64,000 nt of DNA from Anabaena sp. WA102 (GTDB lineage: Bacteria; Cyanobacteriota; Cyanobacteriia; Cyanobacteriales; Nostocaceae), in assembly GCF_001277295.1 (NCBI RefSeq), contig NZ_CP011456.1, forward strand, positions 1,054,001-1,118,000. The letters are read 5' to 3'. The notes under the pieces were generated by a model that ran no database searches, was not told where the DNA came from, and was given only the letters and a program-made list of their open reading frames with translations. Below, piece after piece: positions 8,104 to 16,434 of this stretch. Position 1 is the first letter of the stretch, and each line of letters starts with the position of its first letter. A program made the position numbers and the translations under genes.

Positions 8104-9642
8104 TCAAATTTTCGGAGCTTTAACTGCCCACGCAATAAGTCTTTCAATGATTTTGAACCAGGTTTTCCATGAAAATAACCCAAGAACCATAATTCTTTTA
8201 AACTTGGCAAGTATGCGACTGTAAATCAGCGAATCATTAATAGTTTTACCGTTATGCGATAATGTCATTACAAATATGCTCTCTTGTTGAAAATGTGTGA
8301 ATTCAATTCCATAAGTGGCCATATAAAAACCATATTTAATTGCATTTTTTTTCCTCTCCTCCTTGACCAACAAAGATAAATCGAATTGTCTGTCTTTGAT
8401 TATATTGACCAATTCATTGTGAGAGCTTATTGTGGAACATACTTCTAAATCTTCATAGAAAGAAGCACCAACTAGGAATGAATGTTTATGATAAAATGCA
8501 GATTCAACTCCCATTGTTGAACCAAATGTAATAATACAATCTGCAATATCCATTAATTCATAAGAATTAATAGTGTCTTCAGCACTTATAATATGAAAGT
8601 TTGCATAGCGTCCTTTAAGTTTCGTCAGAGCTTTTGTTTGACTGTTACTTATATTTTTTAGGTTGGGATGCACCCTAAGATAAATATCTATATTTTGATC
8701 ATTTTTTAGAGATTGAGCCAACCTAAAGAGTTCCTCACTTTGGCTTTTATAAATATGATTTTCCCATCCTGTAATAGCTGCAAATTCGTCTTCTGACGAA
8801 TTATAAATAACTATATTAGTTTTACTTTTATCTATGAAATTAGGTGCTTTATTCTGATCACTAGTGAAAGAAGACCAGCCTTGATCTTTCCCCATTCTTC
8901 TGTCAATAAACCATTGTGAACCTATCCCAAATTTTTCTGCTTCTGGAAGGCTAGAGTTAGTCCATACTGATTCAATTTCTGCTTTATTCCATTCTAGATC
9001 ATGAGGATATGTATTAGCTGTTAATGAATACTTGCCTGCTACTCCTGCTCTTTCATGAATGTCAAAGCTTGTTGACATCTGTTGCGCTGCTCTCATTGCC
9101 GCTCTTAAAGATGCAAGTCTACCATTAAAAATATACATTTTGTCAGGTTTAATTGCTTGAATGTGATTTTTCACAGATAAATATACAATTAATGCTGATT
9201 CAATATTTCTTTTAACATAATCTTTGTAATTATTTGGATTGGGATATGGTTCTCTTAAATAGCTAATAAGTGATGATGCTACTGATAGACCTATATCAAA
9301 ATTTTCTAAAGTTAATAATTTCAGTGTACGAAGATTTTTAAAATATTTAGGAAAATTTTTAATTGTTTGTCTGTCACTGTTGGAAAGATTTACAAAATTT
9401 AAAAATTTAACTTTGTTTGATATCTCAAGCAATTGAAATCCTTTATTTCTTCTTTGTATACAACTTTGGCAGGTTGACAGATTATGGTTACTGTTTGGCT
9501 CGCATGAAGATAAGTCACCATCACAAGTTAAAAAAGTTACTTCATCTCCTTGGTCAATATGCTGCTTGATAATTTCTAAGTCATTTTCAAAATGAAAAGG
9601 CCAAATAGCGTAAGGACTAAAAAAGAGAATTTTTTTGTTCAT
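8104..9642 (-). CDS. Putative capsule-type glycosyltransferase, 512 aa
   Basis: It begins KKILFFSPYAIWPFHFENDL and has an N-terminal cysteine cluster (CDGDLSSC, then CQSCIQRR, residues about 40-63) that could bind a metal. The C-terminal half has a GT-B style pattern: NIVIYNSSEDEFAAITGWEN, then IYLRVHPNLKNI and ADCIITFGSTMGVESAFYHK. This resembles capsule polysaccharide biosynthesis proteins that transfer nonulosonic or Kdo-type sugars. It lies next to pseI with only a DegT remnant and a MITE between, so it is a reasonable candidate for the pseudaminic acid transferase. That assignment rests on position and general pattern. Confidence 0.55.
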   Translation of the reverse strand: MNKKILFFSPYAIWPFHFENDLEIIKQHIDQGDEVTFLTCDGDLSSCEPNSNHNLSTCQSCIQRRNKGFQLLEISNKVKFLNFVNLSNSDRQTIKNFPKYFKNLRTLKLLTLENFDIGLSVASSLISYLREPYPNPNNYKDYVKRNIESALIVYLSVKNHIQAIKPDKMYIFNGRLASLRAAMRAAQQMSTSFDIHERAGVAGKYSLTANTYPHDLEWNKAEIESVWTNSSLPEAEKFGIGSQWFIDRRMGKDQGWSSFTSDQNKAPNFIDKSKTNIVIYNSSEDEFAAITGWENHIYKSQSEELFRLAQSLKNDQNIDIYLRVHPNLKNISNSQTKALTKLKGRYANFHIISAEDTINSYELMDIADCIITFGSTMGVESAFYHKHSFLVGASFYEDLEVCSTISSHNELVNIIKDRQFDLSLLVKEERKKNAIKYGFYMATYGIEFTHFQQESIFVMTLSHNGKTINDSLIYSRILAKFKRIMVLGLFSWKTWFKIIERLIAWAVKAPKI

Positions 9643-9654
9643 AGCATTAAAGAG

Positions 9655-9808
9655 TTAATCGAGTAAAAATCTGGTGATACAGCAGTTTGCGTAGTTAAAG
9701 GACGCACTATAGGGAGTATTAAAAAGGTAAAGGAAGGAATAATCACTTCCCCTTTTAATTCTAAGGCACGAATGACCAACTCTAGGGCGATGTGCCTTGA
9801 ATACCCGG
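9655..9808 (-). pseudogene. DegT/DnrJ/EryC1 aminotransferase fragment
   Basis: The minus strand reads HIALELVIRALELKGEVIIP followed by SFTF, the early core of sugar aminotransferases (compare a typical TAALELAIRALELKGEVIVPSFTF), then QTAVSPDFYSIN where the family has WQGITPVFCDIN. About 50 codons survive. The match stops exactly at the edge of the MITE at 9809. Complete family members are near 370-400 aa. Confidence 0.65.
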
Positions 9809-9960
9809 TAAGTAATTGGACAAAAATATTTACAGTCATTGCGAGGGAAGGGAAGCAATCACAACCCTGGCGATTGCTTCATTTCACTTCGTTCCATATG
9901 GCTAACGCCACGCAACGCTTACGCAATGACATTGTGTAATTAATTCTGTCTCACTACTTA
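9809..9960. mobile_element. 152-bp MITE, family M1, copy 1
   Basis: Ends TAAGTAATTGGACAAAAATA and, inverted, TAAGTAGTGAGACAGAATTA. The interior carries GTCATTGCGAGGGAAGGGAA, ATTTCACTTCGTTCCATATG and CTAACGCCACGCAACGCTTA. Near-identical copies lie at 16280-16431 (inverted), 38130-38280 and 55882-56033. No coding capacity. Confidence 0.8.
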
Positions 9961-10007
9961 TCATTGCTAAGTAACCATCATCATTGCTTTCGATAACCAT
10001 AAAAGCT

Positions 10008-10083
10008 CTGGTTTCATCCTGTTCATCCTTTAATCCTGGGCATCCTGATTCTGACAATTTACCTAACTAGCAACTTACATTAT
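10008..10083. repeat. Dispersed repeat, copy 2 (partner at 673-777)
   Basis: CTCTGGTTTCATCCTGTTCA is followed by TTAATCCTGGGCATCCTGAT and CTGACAATTTACCTAACTAG. It lacks the insertion seen in the copy at 673-777 and ends at the pseI stop codon. Confidence 0.6.
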
Positions 10084-11138
10084 TACATTAACAATTCCCA
10101 CTTTACTGGTGTTCCCGCTTGAACATCTACTTTGATTTTTTTCCCTAATAAAAGATTGTAGTATTTGGGGGGTAAACCTTGTCCGGGACGAATAGCTCTT
10201 AAATTGTCTGGAGTTAGTATATCACCTGATTGCATATTTTGGGCTATGTAAAGACTGCGCCTAAATATTAAAGATTTCTGTTCGGCTGCGGTGACTCCAT
10301 AGCTAATTTTACCCATAGCTTGCCATGCTCTTTCTGTTTCTATAACTAATTGTTTCATTTCTTGCGGTTCCATGGAAAAAGCCGCATCTACACCACCATC
10401 GGCGCGGTTAAGTGTGAAATGTTTCTCGATGACTGTAGCACCTAAAGCTACACTGGCAACAGCTACACCAATTCCCAGGGTATGATCGGATAAGCCAACC
10501 TGGATATCATCGAATAAATCTCTGAGGTGGGGAATGGTGAGTAAGTTTGTGTCTTTGGGTGTTGATGGGTAACTGCTGGTACATTTAAGTAAAATTAGGT
10601 TTTGACAACCTGCTTGTTTGGCGGTGGTTATTGTTTCATCTAATTCGGCGATCGCTGCCATACCGGTGGAAATGATGATAGGCTTTCCTGTACTGGCAAC
10701 TTTGCGAATTAGTGGTAAATCGGTGTTTTCAAAGGAGGCTATTTTGTAAAAGGGAACATCTAGGGATTCTAGGAAATCTACTGCGGTGAAGTCAAAGGGT
10801 GTGCTAAACCCGATGATACCTAATTCCCGACAGCGATCAAATATTGGTTTATGCCATTCCCAAGGGGTATATGCTTGTTGATAAAGTTCAAATAAAGATT
10901 TACCATACCACAAGCTTTTAGGATCGTTAATAAAAAACTCGTCTCGATCTAAGTCGAGGGTCATGGTATCTGCTGTATAAGTTTGGATTTTGAGGGCGTG
11001 AACTCCTGTTTTGGCAGCTATTTCGACAATTTCCAAGGCTCTTTCTAAGGATTGGTTATGATTGCCTGACATTTCGGCAATTATAAATGGGGGATGATTG
11101 TTACCAATTTTTCTATCTTGAATCTCTATTGTCTTCAT
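10083..11138 (-). CDS. pseI: Pseudaminic acid synthase
   Basis: The enzyme condenses 2,4-diacetamido-2,4,6-trideoxy-L-altrose with phosphoenolpyruvate to give pseudaminic acid. About 351 aa from the ATG at 11136-11138; a GTG two codons upstream is possible. The NeuB-type TIM barrel shows FIIAEMSGNHNQ, ALKIQTYTADTMTL and YKIASFENTD. IEKHFTLNRADGGVDAAFSM is the PseI rather than NeuB signature. The C-terminal SAF (antifreeze-like) domain has SGDILTPDNLRAIRPGQGLP. It is the last Pse-pathway gene in the minus-strand series, downstream of pseH. With pseB, pseC, pseG and pseH nearby the assignment is firm. Confidence 0.93.
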   Translation of the reverse strand: MKTIEIQDRKIGNNHPPFIIAEMSGNHNQSLERALEIVEIAAKTGVHALKIQTYTADTMTLDLDRDEFFINDPKSLWYGKSLFELYQQAYTPWEWHKPIFDRCRELGIIGFSTPFDFTAVDFLESLDVPFYKIASFENTDLPLIRKVASTGKPIIISTGMAAIAELDETITTAKQAGCQNLILLKCTSSYPSTPKDTNLLTIPHLRDLFDDIQVGLSDHTLGIGVAVASVALGATVIEKHFTLNRADGGVDAAFSMEPQEMKQLVIETERAWQAMGKISYGVTAAEQKSLIFRRSLYIAQNMQSGDILTPDNLRAIRPGQGLPPKYYNLLLGKKIKVDVQAGTPVKWELLM

Positions 11139-11220
11139 GATCACTCTGCTATCTGAGATGAATTACTGATATATTAGTTTACATCGGACTACAAAAGCTA
11201 CAACATAATTATTAATCACA

Positions 11221-11775
11221 TTATTTATTCCTAAATACGATTTTAGCTATATCATTTTTATTCTGTAACCAATCTTCTTGAAATAAGGCTAAACAAATAA
11301 CATCTTGATATTCAAGATTCTTATAGATGTGTTTCTTAAAACATCCTTCTTCTTGGAAGGAGAGTCTTTTATGGAGTTTTAAAGATTTATTATTAAAACT
11401 TAAAACTTCACTACAAACTTTTCTAATATCAACAATTTCAAAAATATACTCCATACTAATAAAACTTAAAGCACCTCCACTACCTAAAGGAGTTGCAGTT
11501 TCGCCCAAATAAAATCCCCAGTAACACTTATTATTATTTTTATCTATATTTGTAAAGTTAACCAACCCAATAGGATGATTTTGAAATTCACAGATTAAAT
11601 AGTCAACGGTTGGCTCATCTTTTATTTTTTTAAACCAAGTTTGATGTTCTTCAAGACTGATAATATGATCTGTATACATATTAGCTCTGACTCTCTCTGA
11701 ATTACGCCAACTTAATACCATTTCCAAATCAGATTCTTGTAAAGGTCTTAGTTGATAATCTTCACGTTTAGCCAT
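11221..11775 (-). CDS. pseH: GNAT N-acetyltransferase, PseH-like
   Basis: 184-aa GNAT-fold enzyme: YQLRPLQESDLEMVLSWRNS at the N-terminus, PIGLVNFTNIDKNNNKCYWG in the middle, then ATPLGSGGALSFISMEYIFE and KVCSEVLSFNNKSLKLHKRL. PseH transfers acetyl from acetyl-CoA to the 4-amino group of UDP-4-amino-4,6-dideoxy-N-acetyl-altrosamine. Length and the WRN motif fit the RimJ/PseH group. Position between pseG and pseI supports the pathway role; sequence alone shows only a sugar-type acetyltransferase. Upstream spacer contains a repeat (11821-12140). Confidence 0.82.
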   Translation of the reverse strand: MAKREDYQLRPLQESDLEMVLSWRNSERVRANMYTDHIISLEEHQTWFKKIKDEPTVDYLICEFQNHPIGLVNFTNIDKNNNKCYWGFYLGETATPLGSGGALSFISMEYIFEIVDIRKVCSEVLSFNNKSLKLHKRLSFQEEGCFKKHIYKNLEYQDVICLALFQEDWLQNKNDIAKIVFRNK

Positions 11776-12283
11776 ATTAAATAATCCCTTTGATTATATT
11801 TCCTGATTTAATACTTCTGCCCAAATCATCTAAGAGGTGAACGCAGATAAACGCAGATGAACGCGGATAATTTTTGTCAGAATCAGGATATCCAGGATTT
11901 GAGGATGTACAGGATGTAATTGCTTATTTGTTTGTTGGTGGTTAATGTTGTAATTGTCTTAATCAGAATAAACAAAATAATCCCCAAATTTCCACCAACA
12001 ATTATTAAATAACATCCTGTAAATCCTTTAATCCTGGTTATCCTGATTCTGACAAAAAAACTCTAGATGTACAGGATGTAATTGCTCATTTGTTTGTTGG
12101 TTAATGTTGTAATTGTCTTAATCAGAATTTTTCAACCACCCTCTAGCGTAATGATTGTGAATTCAATTGAGTTGTTCCATGTATATAGCAACCATATTTG
12201 ATTTGCAGACCGTGAGGGTTTCAGATCCCCGACTTCTCGAAGAAGTCGGGGATCTCTGTATCGTTAAGGCAGATACTTATAAA
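11776..12283. repeat. Inverted ATCCTG-type repeat and hairpin
   Basis: The segment at about 11880-12140 contains TCAGGATATCCAGGATTTGA, GATGTACAGGATGTAATTGC and GTTAATGTTGTAATTGTCTT, then ATCCTGTAAATCCTTTAATC in the opposite sense, then GATGTACAGGATGTAATTGC and the TGTTGTAATTGTCTT piece again. It is therefore both an inverted and a direct duplication. The words GAACGCAGATAAACGCAGAT precede it. A 33-bp hairpin follows at 12223-12255. No gene is present. Confidence 0.65.
12223..12255. repeat. Dispersed 33-bp hairpin, CGA loop
   Basis: Arms AGATCCCCGACTTCT and AGAAGTCGGGGATCT with a three-base loop. Same unit as at 21677, 21839, 23012, 23450, 27558, 27901, 45241 and 55446. It lies 28 bp beyond the stop of the Rpn gene, so a terminator-like role is possible though no T-run follows. 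Confidence 0.8.
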
Positions 12284-13231
12284 TTAACTTAATTTAGTAT
12301 ATTTTTGTAGCCAGTCATCCAAATCATCAATACCCTGAAAATCTAACAGCGCTTCTCCTAATGACTCCAACTGTGATACAGGAAAACTCTTGATTTGTGA
12401 ACATTGGCTCTCTGGTAATTCCCCCAGTCGTCGTCTTAGTTGACGAATAACTAAATTAGCCTCACCTTCCTGAAGACCCTTTTGGCGACCTTCCTGAAGA
12501 CCTTCCTGAAGACCCTTTTGGCGACCTTCCTGAAGACCTTCCTGAAGACCTTCCTGAAGACCCTTTTGGCGACCTTCCTGAAGACCTTCGACAATAATCT
12601 CTTGGTAAAAACGGGATTGGGTAATATCCACAGTCTCTAACTCTAGCATATTCATAATGACTTCCTTGGTTAACTCAGGGAACTTATTAGCCAGTATAGT
12701 CTCGATTAAACTCAATCGCCTTTGAAACTCGCCTGTTGTGTCGGCTTCCTGCAATAGCTTTCTACCAATTACGGCACTTTTGTCTTTTTCTGTCACCAAC
12801 AACTGTAAGAGCATCAAATTCGGGGTTAGTTCTTGCTGGTCCCGCAGATCACTCAAATATAGCTGAGTTACCCGTCTTTCCAATAATTCTGTGTAGGGAA
12901 CTTCCCAGCCTAATCCTTGACTGCGATCGCGTAAAATCAACAGTCCCCGCCAGTCTTGTTTAACTGTATATTGATTAATATAGACAAACAATTGGGAAAA
13001 ATACCGTCCATAGAATCCTGCGTCGGACTGCATTTGTGCCTCAGCAAACACCATCGGTATCATCGGGTTATTTGATACTGGCGTAAAGACTCCATCCAGT
13101 CGAAACTCTTTCTCCTTAACAACAGGAGCATTATAAATGAACTCCCAGTTTTCTTCAATTCCTGGCATCAACTCTGCCAGCATCCCTGGTTGCGACAAAA
13201 ATAATTCGTAAAACCATTTATCGGTTTTCAT
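12284..13231 (-). CDS. Rpn/DUF2887-type nuclease-like protein with DUF4351-like tail
   Basis: About 315 aa from the ATG at 13229-13231 (MKTDKWFYELFLSQPGMLAE, the usual opening). An ATG six codons upstream is less typical. Family features are RLDGVFTPVSN and VFAEAQMQSDAGFYGRYFSQ (PD-(D/E)XK-like core), a helical middle, then several GLQEG/GRQKGLQEG repeats encoded by 12- and 24-bp DNA repeats (about 12470-12591). The LVIRQLRRRLGELPE tail is DUF4351-like. Rpn relatives promote RecA-independent recombination. The gene interrupts the pse series on the same strand and has no evident link to sugar synthesis. Confidence 0.82.
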   Translation of the reverse strand: MKTDKWFYELFLSQPGMLAELMPGIEENWEFIYNAPVVKEKEFRLDGVFTPVSNNPMIPMVFAEAQMQSDAGFYGRYFSQLFVYINQYTVKQDWRGLLILRDRSQGLGWEVPYTELLERRVTQLYLSDLRDQQELTPNLMLLQLLVTEKDKSAVIGRKLLQEADTTGEFQRRLSLIETILANKFPELTKEVIMNMLELETVDITQSRFYQEIIVEGLQEGRQKGLQEGLQEGLQEGRQKGLQEGLQEGRQKGLQEGEANLVIRQLRRRLGELPESQCSQIKSFPVSQLESLGEALLDFQGIDDLDDWLQKYTKLS

Positions 13232-13322
13232 AGTAATTATATTTAACACGACTTAATTATTTGATGCTCTGGGTGGGGGTAAAGCAAGAACATATATGTT
13301 TTGCGATCGCTAGTTTGACTCA

Positions 13323-14378
13323 CTAAGCTAACATACTGACCATCGCTGAGACAACGCGCTTTGCACCATTGCCATCTACTAACTGCTGTCCTTTTTTACT
13401 CATGGTTTCCCGATGGGGGCGATCGCCAATTAAGTCTTGTATTGATAAACTCAAACCCTCAATAGTTACATCCTCATGCCAACCCAGATTAATAATTACA
13501 CCTTGTCGATCTAATTTTGCCGTAATCTCTTTTTGATTATCCGCTACTGTGATTACAAGACTAGGCAAACCCATAAATGCTAATTCCCAATTAGTTGAGC
13601 CACCTGCGGCGATCGCTATGTCTGCCCAAGCCATCAACTCAGGCATATTAGTGACATTTTGTTGTAAAGTAATTAATATTCTGGATTTTGCAACTTCAGT
13701 CTGTAATTTATCGTAGTGCGGGTTGCTACCACCGACAACAACAATAACTTCTAAATTATCACTGTTTACTAGTTGTAAAGCTTGAATGACTTTAAGTGTG
13801 ACATGATCAGGATCGCTACCACCTAGAGTAACTAAGATTCGCAGGGATGAACCAGGAGGGGATTTCCGTAGTTGATATCTAGCATGATCGCGCCATGACC
13901 AAAATTCACGCCGCAACAAAGTGTATTCACACCCTAACAGAAATTGGGTTTTTGGGTTGATGCGGGGATAGAGACTGGCATCAGCATCAATATTTTGATT
14001 TAATATGAAGTCAGCACAATAACTATCAGCGTGTCCATAATCGTCTATTACCAATAATTGTAATCCAGCCGCTTTAATTGTTTGTTGATAACTAGCATCA
14101 AAGTGATAACCATCGAGAACTAACCAAGGGCTGTGATAATTTTGACAACATGTAATGGTCTCCAGTGCATCTGCCAAAGATCCGGGTAATGGTGCAATTT
14201 CCAGCCTATTTATGCCCTCAGTTGCCAGTCTTTGGGCGAGGGTGACGGGGAAATCTTTGTGGGTACAGAAGTATACTTGTCCACCGTCAGTTTGCCAAGC
14301 CTGAGCAAGTGCTAAACAGCGCATGACATGACCTGTACCCATTTGGGTAGATGCGTCAGCACGGATAATTATATTCAT
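13323..14378 (-). CDS. pseG: UDP-2,4-diacetamido-2,4,6-trideoxy-beta-L-altropyranose hydrolase
   Basis: PseG releases UDP to give the free 6-deoxy-AltdiNAc used by PseI. 351 aa, typical length. It opens with IIRADASTQMGTGHVMRCLA, the PseG/SpsG signature with the catalytic-loop His in GTGH. Later it has LVLDGYHFDASYQQTIKAAG, LLVIDDYGHADSYCAD, VTLGGSDPDHVTLKVIQALQ and the UDP-binding AAGGSTNWELAFMGLPSLVI. The ATG overlaps the TGA of the methylase by one base (TGATG), indicating translational coupling to that gene. GT-B fold, cytoplasmic. Confidence 0.93.
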   Translation of the reverse strand: MNIIIRADASTQMGTGHVMRCLALAQAWQTDGGQVYFCTHKDFPVTLAQRLATEGINRLEIAPLPGSLADALETITCCQNYHSPWLVLDGYHFDASYQQTIKAAGLQLLVIDDYGHADSYCADFILNQNIDADASLYPRINPKTQFLLGCEYTLLRREFWSWRDHARYQLRKSPPGSSLRILVTLGGSDPDHVTLKVIQALQLVNSDNLEVIVVVGGSNPHYDKLQTEVAKSRILITLQQNVTNMPELMAWADIAIAAGGSTNWELAFMGLPSLVITVADNQKEITAKLDRQGVIINLGWHEDVTIEGLSLSIQDLIGDRPHRETMSKKGQQLVDGNGAKRVVSAMVSMLA

Positions 14379-15012
14379 CAGACAAGGTTAGACTTTTTCA
14401 ACAAAAACCAATTCATATCGTCTTGAGGAAATTGATAGTCACGGTGATATACAAAACCATAATCAATCAATTCTAAATCATTAAATTTATCCATGATTTC
14501 TCCGGCAAAATCTCTCTTAAATAATTTTCCTTGATGACCTCGATAAGAAACTTCTACAGGCGTGGGATTATAATATTCACAAATACAAATATATTTATTA
14601 CTAGTTTGATACAATAAGTCATAAACTTGATTTAAGTATTCAGGATTTATGTGAATTAAAACTCCCTTAATTAAAACAAAATTTCTTTGAAAATCAACTT
14701 GAAAATCTAAAATTGATTGAGTATAAATATTAACCTTCCCCCCCCCATTTTTGCCATTTGGTCAACAGCTTTTTGATTAATTTCAACAGCAGATAGTTGG
14801 GCTTTAGGTAATAATTTACTAATAGCTAATAAATTTAATCCGATGTTAGAGCCAAATTCAATAACTGAATCTATTTGTTGAGTTTGTCTGAAAATTTGAG
14901 AAAAAAGAGCTAGATTAGCAGAAACTAAGTCAATATTAGCATTTCTATCTACGTATTCATTACCAAAACTTTCAGCCCAAAAATTCTCTTGTTCGGTTTT
15001 AAAATTGGTCAT
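14378..15012 (-). pseudogene. Pseudaminic acid biosynthesis-associated methylase, frameshifted at a G9 tract
   Basis: The first frame (from ATG at 15010-15012) reads FKTEQENFWAESFGNEYVDR, then IEFGSNIGLNLLAISKLLP and EINQKAVDQMAKM. It reaches nine G (plus-strand C at 14738-14746), after which it is wrong and stops at 14707. In the neighbouring frame the protein continues KVNIYTQSILDFQVDFQRNF, IKGVLIHINPEYLNQVYDLL, GKLFKRDFAGEIMDKFND and DDMNWFLLKK to the TGA at 14378. A tract of 7 or 10 G would restore about 210 aa. The start has AGGAG upstream overlapping the end of pseF (2-nt gap), and the end overlaps pseG. It may be a pseudogene, a sequencing slip or a phase-variable gene; the otherwise intact downstream frame favours a recent or reversible event. 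Confidence 0.8.
14738..14746 (-). repeat. Homopolymer G9 tract in coding sequence
   Basis: Nine consecutive C on the plus strand are nine G in the coding strand of the pseudaminic methylase, read as ATG-GGG-GGG-GGA. It is the exact place where the two halves of the gene change frame. No other mononucleotide run of this length interrupts a coding region of this locus. Confidence 0.85.
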
Positions 15013-15014
15013 TT

Positions 15015-15761
15015 TTATTCTCCTAGTTGTTTTTGTTTAATATGAGCATTAATATTAATGAGATCGGGATTTTCTCCCAAAAATTTTAGTATACTATCCA
15101 TTCCAAACAAAGGATCTTTATCATATAAATTATCATAAATAATTTTAATTAATTCATAATCCTCTGGAGTATCTAAAGTCCAGCGATGATAAGATAAATC
15201 ATCATCATTATTTAAGTTATGCAAAGAAAAGATATCTGGATTTTCTTGAATATAAGGGGTAACGTGTTCTCTTTCATAATCTTTAGTGGCAGAATTATAA
15301 GCTAATTCTAAAGCACTATAAGTAAATATTTCTACATCTAATCCTCTCGGAAAACTGCGTTTTAATGAATTACTTAAATAGTCAATATTTAGACCATTGC
15401 TATTTTCTTCCTGAAAATAGGATAATAGCTGATCAAGAATTTCTGCATCTAATAAAGGACAATCAGAAGTAACTCTGATTACAGTGTCTGCTTGATGTTC
15501 TTTAGCTGCTAAATAATATCTTTCTAAAACATTATCTTGGCTGCCTCTAAACCATTTTACTCCTAATTTTTCGGCTTCTTCAACAAGACAATTATCATGG
15601 GGTGATGTAGTTGTTGCCACAATAATCTCATCAATTCTACTACAAGCCTTAACTCTGGTTACAACATGAGCTAAAACCGTTTGATCGCAGAGTCTTTTCA
15701 TTACCTTTCCTGGTAATCTAGTTGACCCCATTCTGGCTTGGATAATAGTGATGGTTTTCAT
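15015..15761 (-). CDS. pseF: Pseudaminic acid cytidylyltransferase (SpsF/PseF type)
   Basis: 248-aa nucleotidyltransferase: TITIIQARMGSTRLPGKVMK is the nucleotide-binding opening, followed by IDEIIVATTTSPHDNCLVEE, VKWFRGSQDNVLERYYLAAK and VIRVTSDCPLLDAEILDQLL. The enzyme would activate pseudaminic acid with CTP to CMP-Pse. The sequence belongs to the SpsF-like cytidylyltransferase group, so the exact substrate is inferred from the surrounding pseB, C, G, H and I. The stop is 2 nt before the methylase ATG and the two are probably co-translated. Confidence 0.82.
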   Translation of the reverse strand: MKTITIIQARMGSTRLPGKVMKRLCDQTVLAHVVTRVKACSRIDEIIVATTTSPHDNCLVEEAEKLGVKWFRGSQDNVLERYYLAAKEHQADTVIRVTSDCPLLDAEILDQLLSYFQEENSNGLNIDYLSNSLKRSFPRGLDVEIFTYSALELAYNSATKDYEREHVTPYIQENPDIFSLHNLNNDDDLSYHRWTLDTPEDYELIKIIYDNLYDKDPLFGMDSILKFLGENPDLININAHIKQKQLGE

Positions 15762-15793
15762 TACTTTTGAATTTAATGTTTATATATAAATAA

Positions 15794-16246
15794 TTATGAT
15801 TCAACGGTCTTGTGATCTGGCCAGAAATCTGGATTGATAATCTCATCTAGTTGAAAAGGACAAGTTTCAGGGAAATTTTCATCGGGTAAATCGGTTTCTG
15901 CGATCGCTAAATCTCTAGCTTCAGACCAACTTTCTACTAAGGCTTCATTGAGACGGGACTTTAACCCAGGATTACGACGCAGCAACTTGTCAATTGATGT
16001 TCGCTGTACGCGAATTGTCGCTCGCCAACTGTTAGAACGTCGCCAGTGTTGCACCTGCCATTTGAGCAGATGCGCCACTAATTGCATCAACCTTGACTCT
16101 AACTGATCGTAATGACGATTACCCAAATCTGTTAGCTCCTCGATCAGATGAGATAAATCTAACTGCTCAAATTTCTCCTGACGCAGTAAATCTGATTGTT
16201 GATGCGCCCAGCTATAAAAGTCAGATTCATACAATGTGTCACTCAT
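15794..16246 (-). CDS. DUF29 family protein
   Basis: 150 aa. It has the full DUF29 layout: LYESDFYSWAHQQSDLLRQE at the start, LDLSHLIEELTDLGNRHYDQ, the conserved LVAHLLKWQVQHWRRSNSW, and the C-terminal FPETCPFQLDEI. DUF29 proteins are small, helical, of unknown function, and multicopy in cyanobacteria. It lies 32 bp upstream of pseF on the same strand, inside the pse series, and is followed on its upstream side by an M1 MITE. A mobile or selfish origin is suggested by the DUF29 remnants at 911-988 and 24063-24120. Confidence 0.88.
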   Translation of the reverse strand: MSDTLYESDFYSWAHQQSDLLRQEKFEQLDLSHLIEELTDLGNRHYDQLESRLMQLVAHLLKWQVQHWRRSNSWRATIRVQRTSIDKLLRRNPGLKSRLNEALVESWSEARDLAIAETDLPDENFPETCPFQLDEIINPDFWPDHKTVES

Positions 16247-16279
16247 GTTGACTCTCCATCAGGTCAAGATGTCTGTTGA

Positions 16280-16431
16280 TAAGTAGTGAGACAGAATTAA
16301 TTACACAATGTCATTGCGTAAGCGTTGCGTGGCGTTAGCCATATGGAACGAAGTGAAATGAAGCAATTCCGAGGGTTGTGATTGCTTCCCTTCGCTCGCA
16401 ATGACTGTAAATATTTTTGTCCAATTACTTA
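16280..16431. mobile_element. 152-bp MITE, family M1, copy 2 (inverted)
   Basis: Reverse-complement orientation of the element at 9809-9960: begins TAAGTAGTGAGACAGAATTA and ends TGTCCAATTACTTA. It ends three bases from the pseC stop codon, so any pseC-to-pseF transcript passes through it. Confidence 0.8.
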
Positions 16432-16434
16432 TTA

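Noticed and set aside
9639..9858. 66- and 67-aa genes upstream of the 512-aa gene
   Set aside because: One end is MITE sequence and the other a decayed aminotransferase; reported as pseudogene plus element instead.
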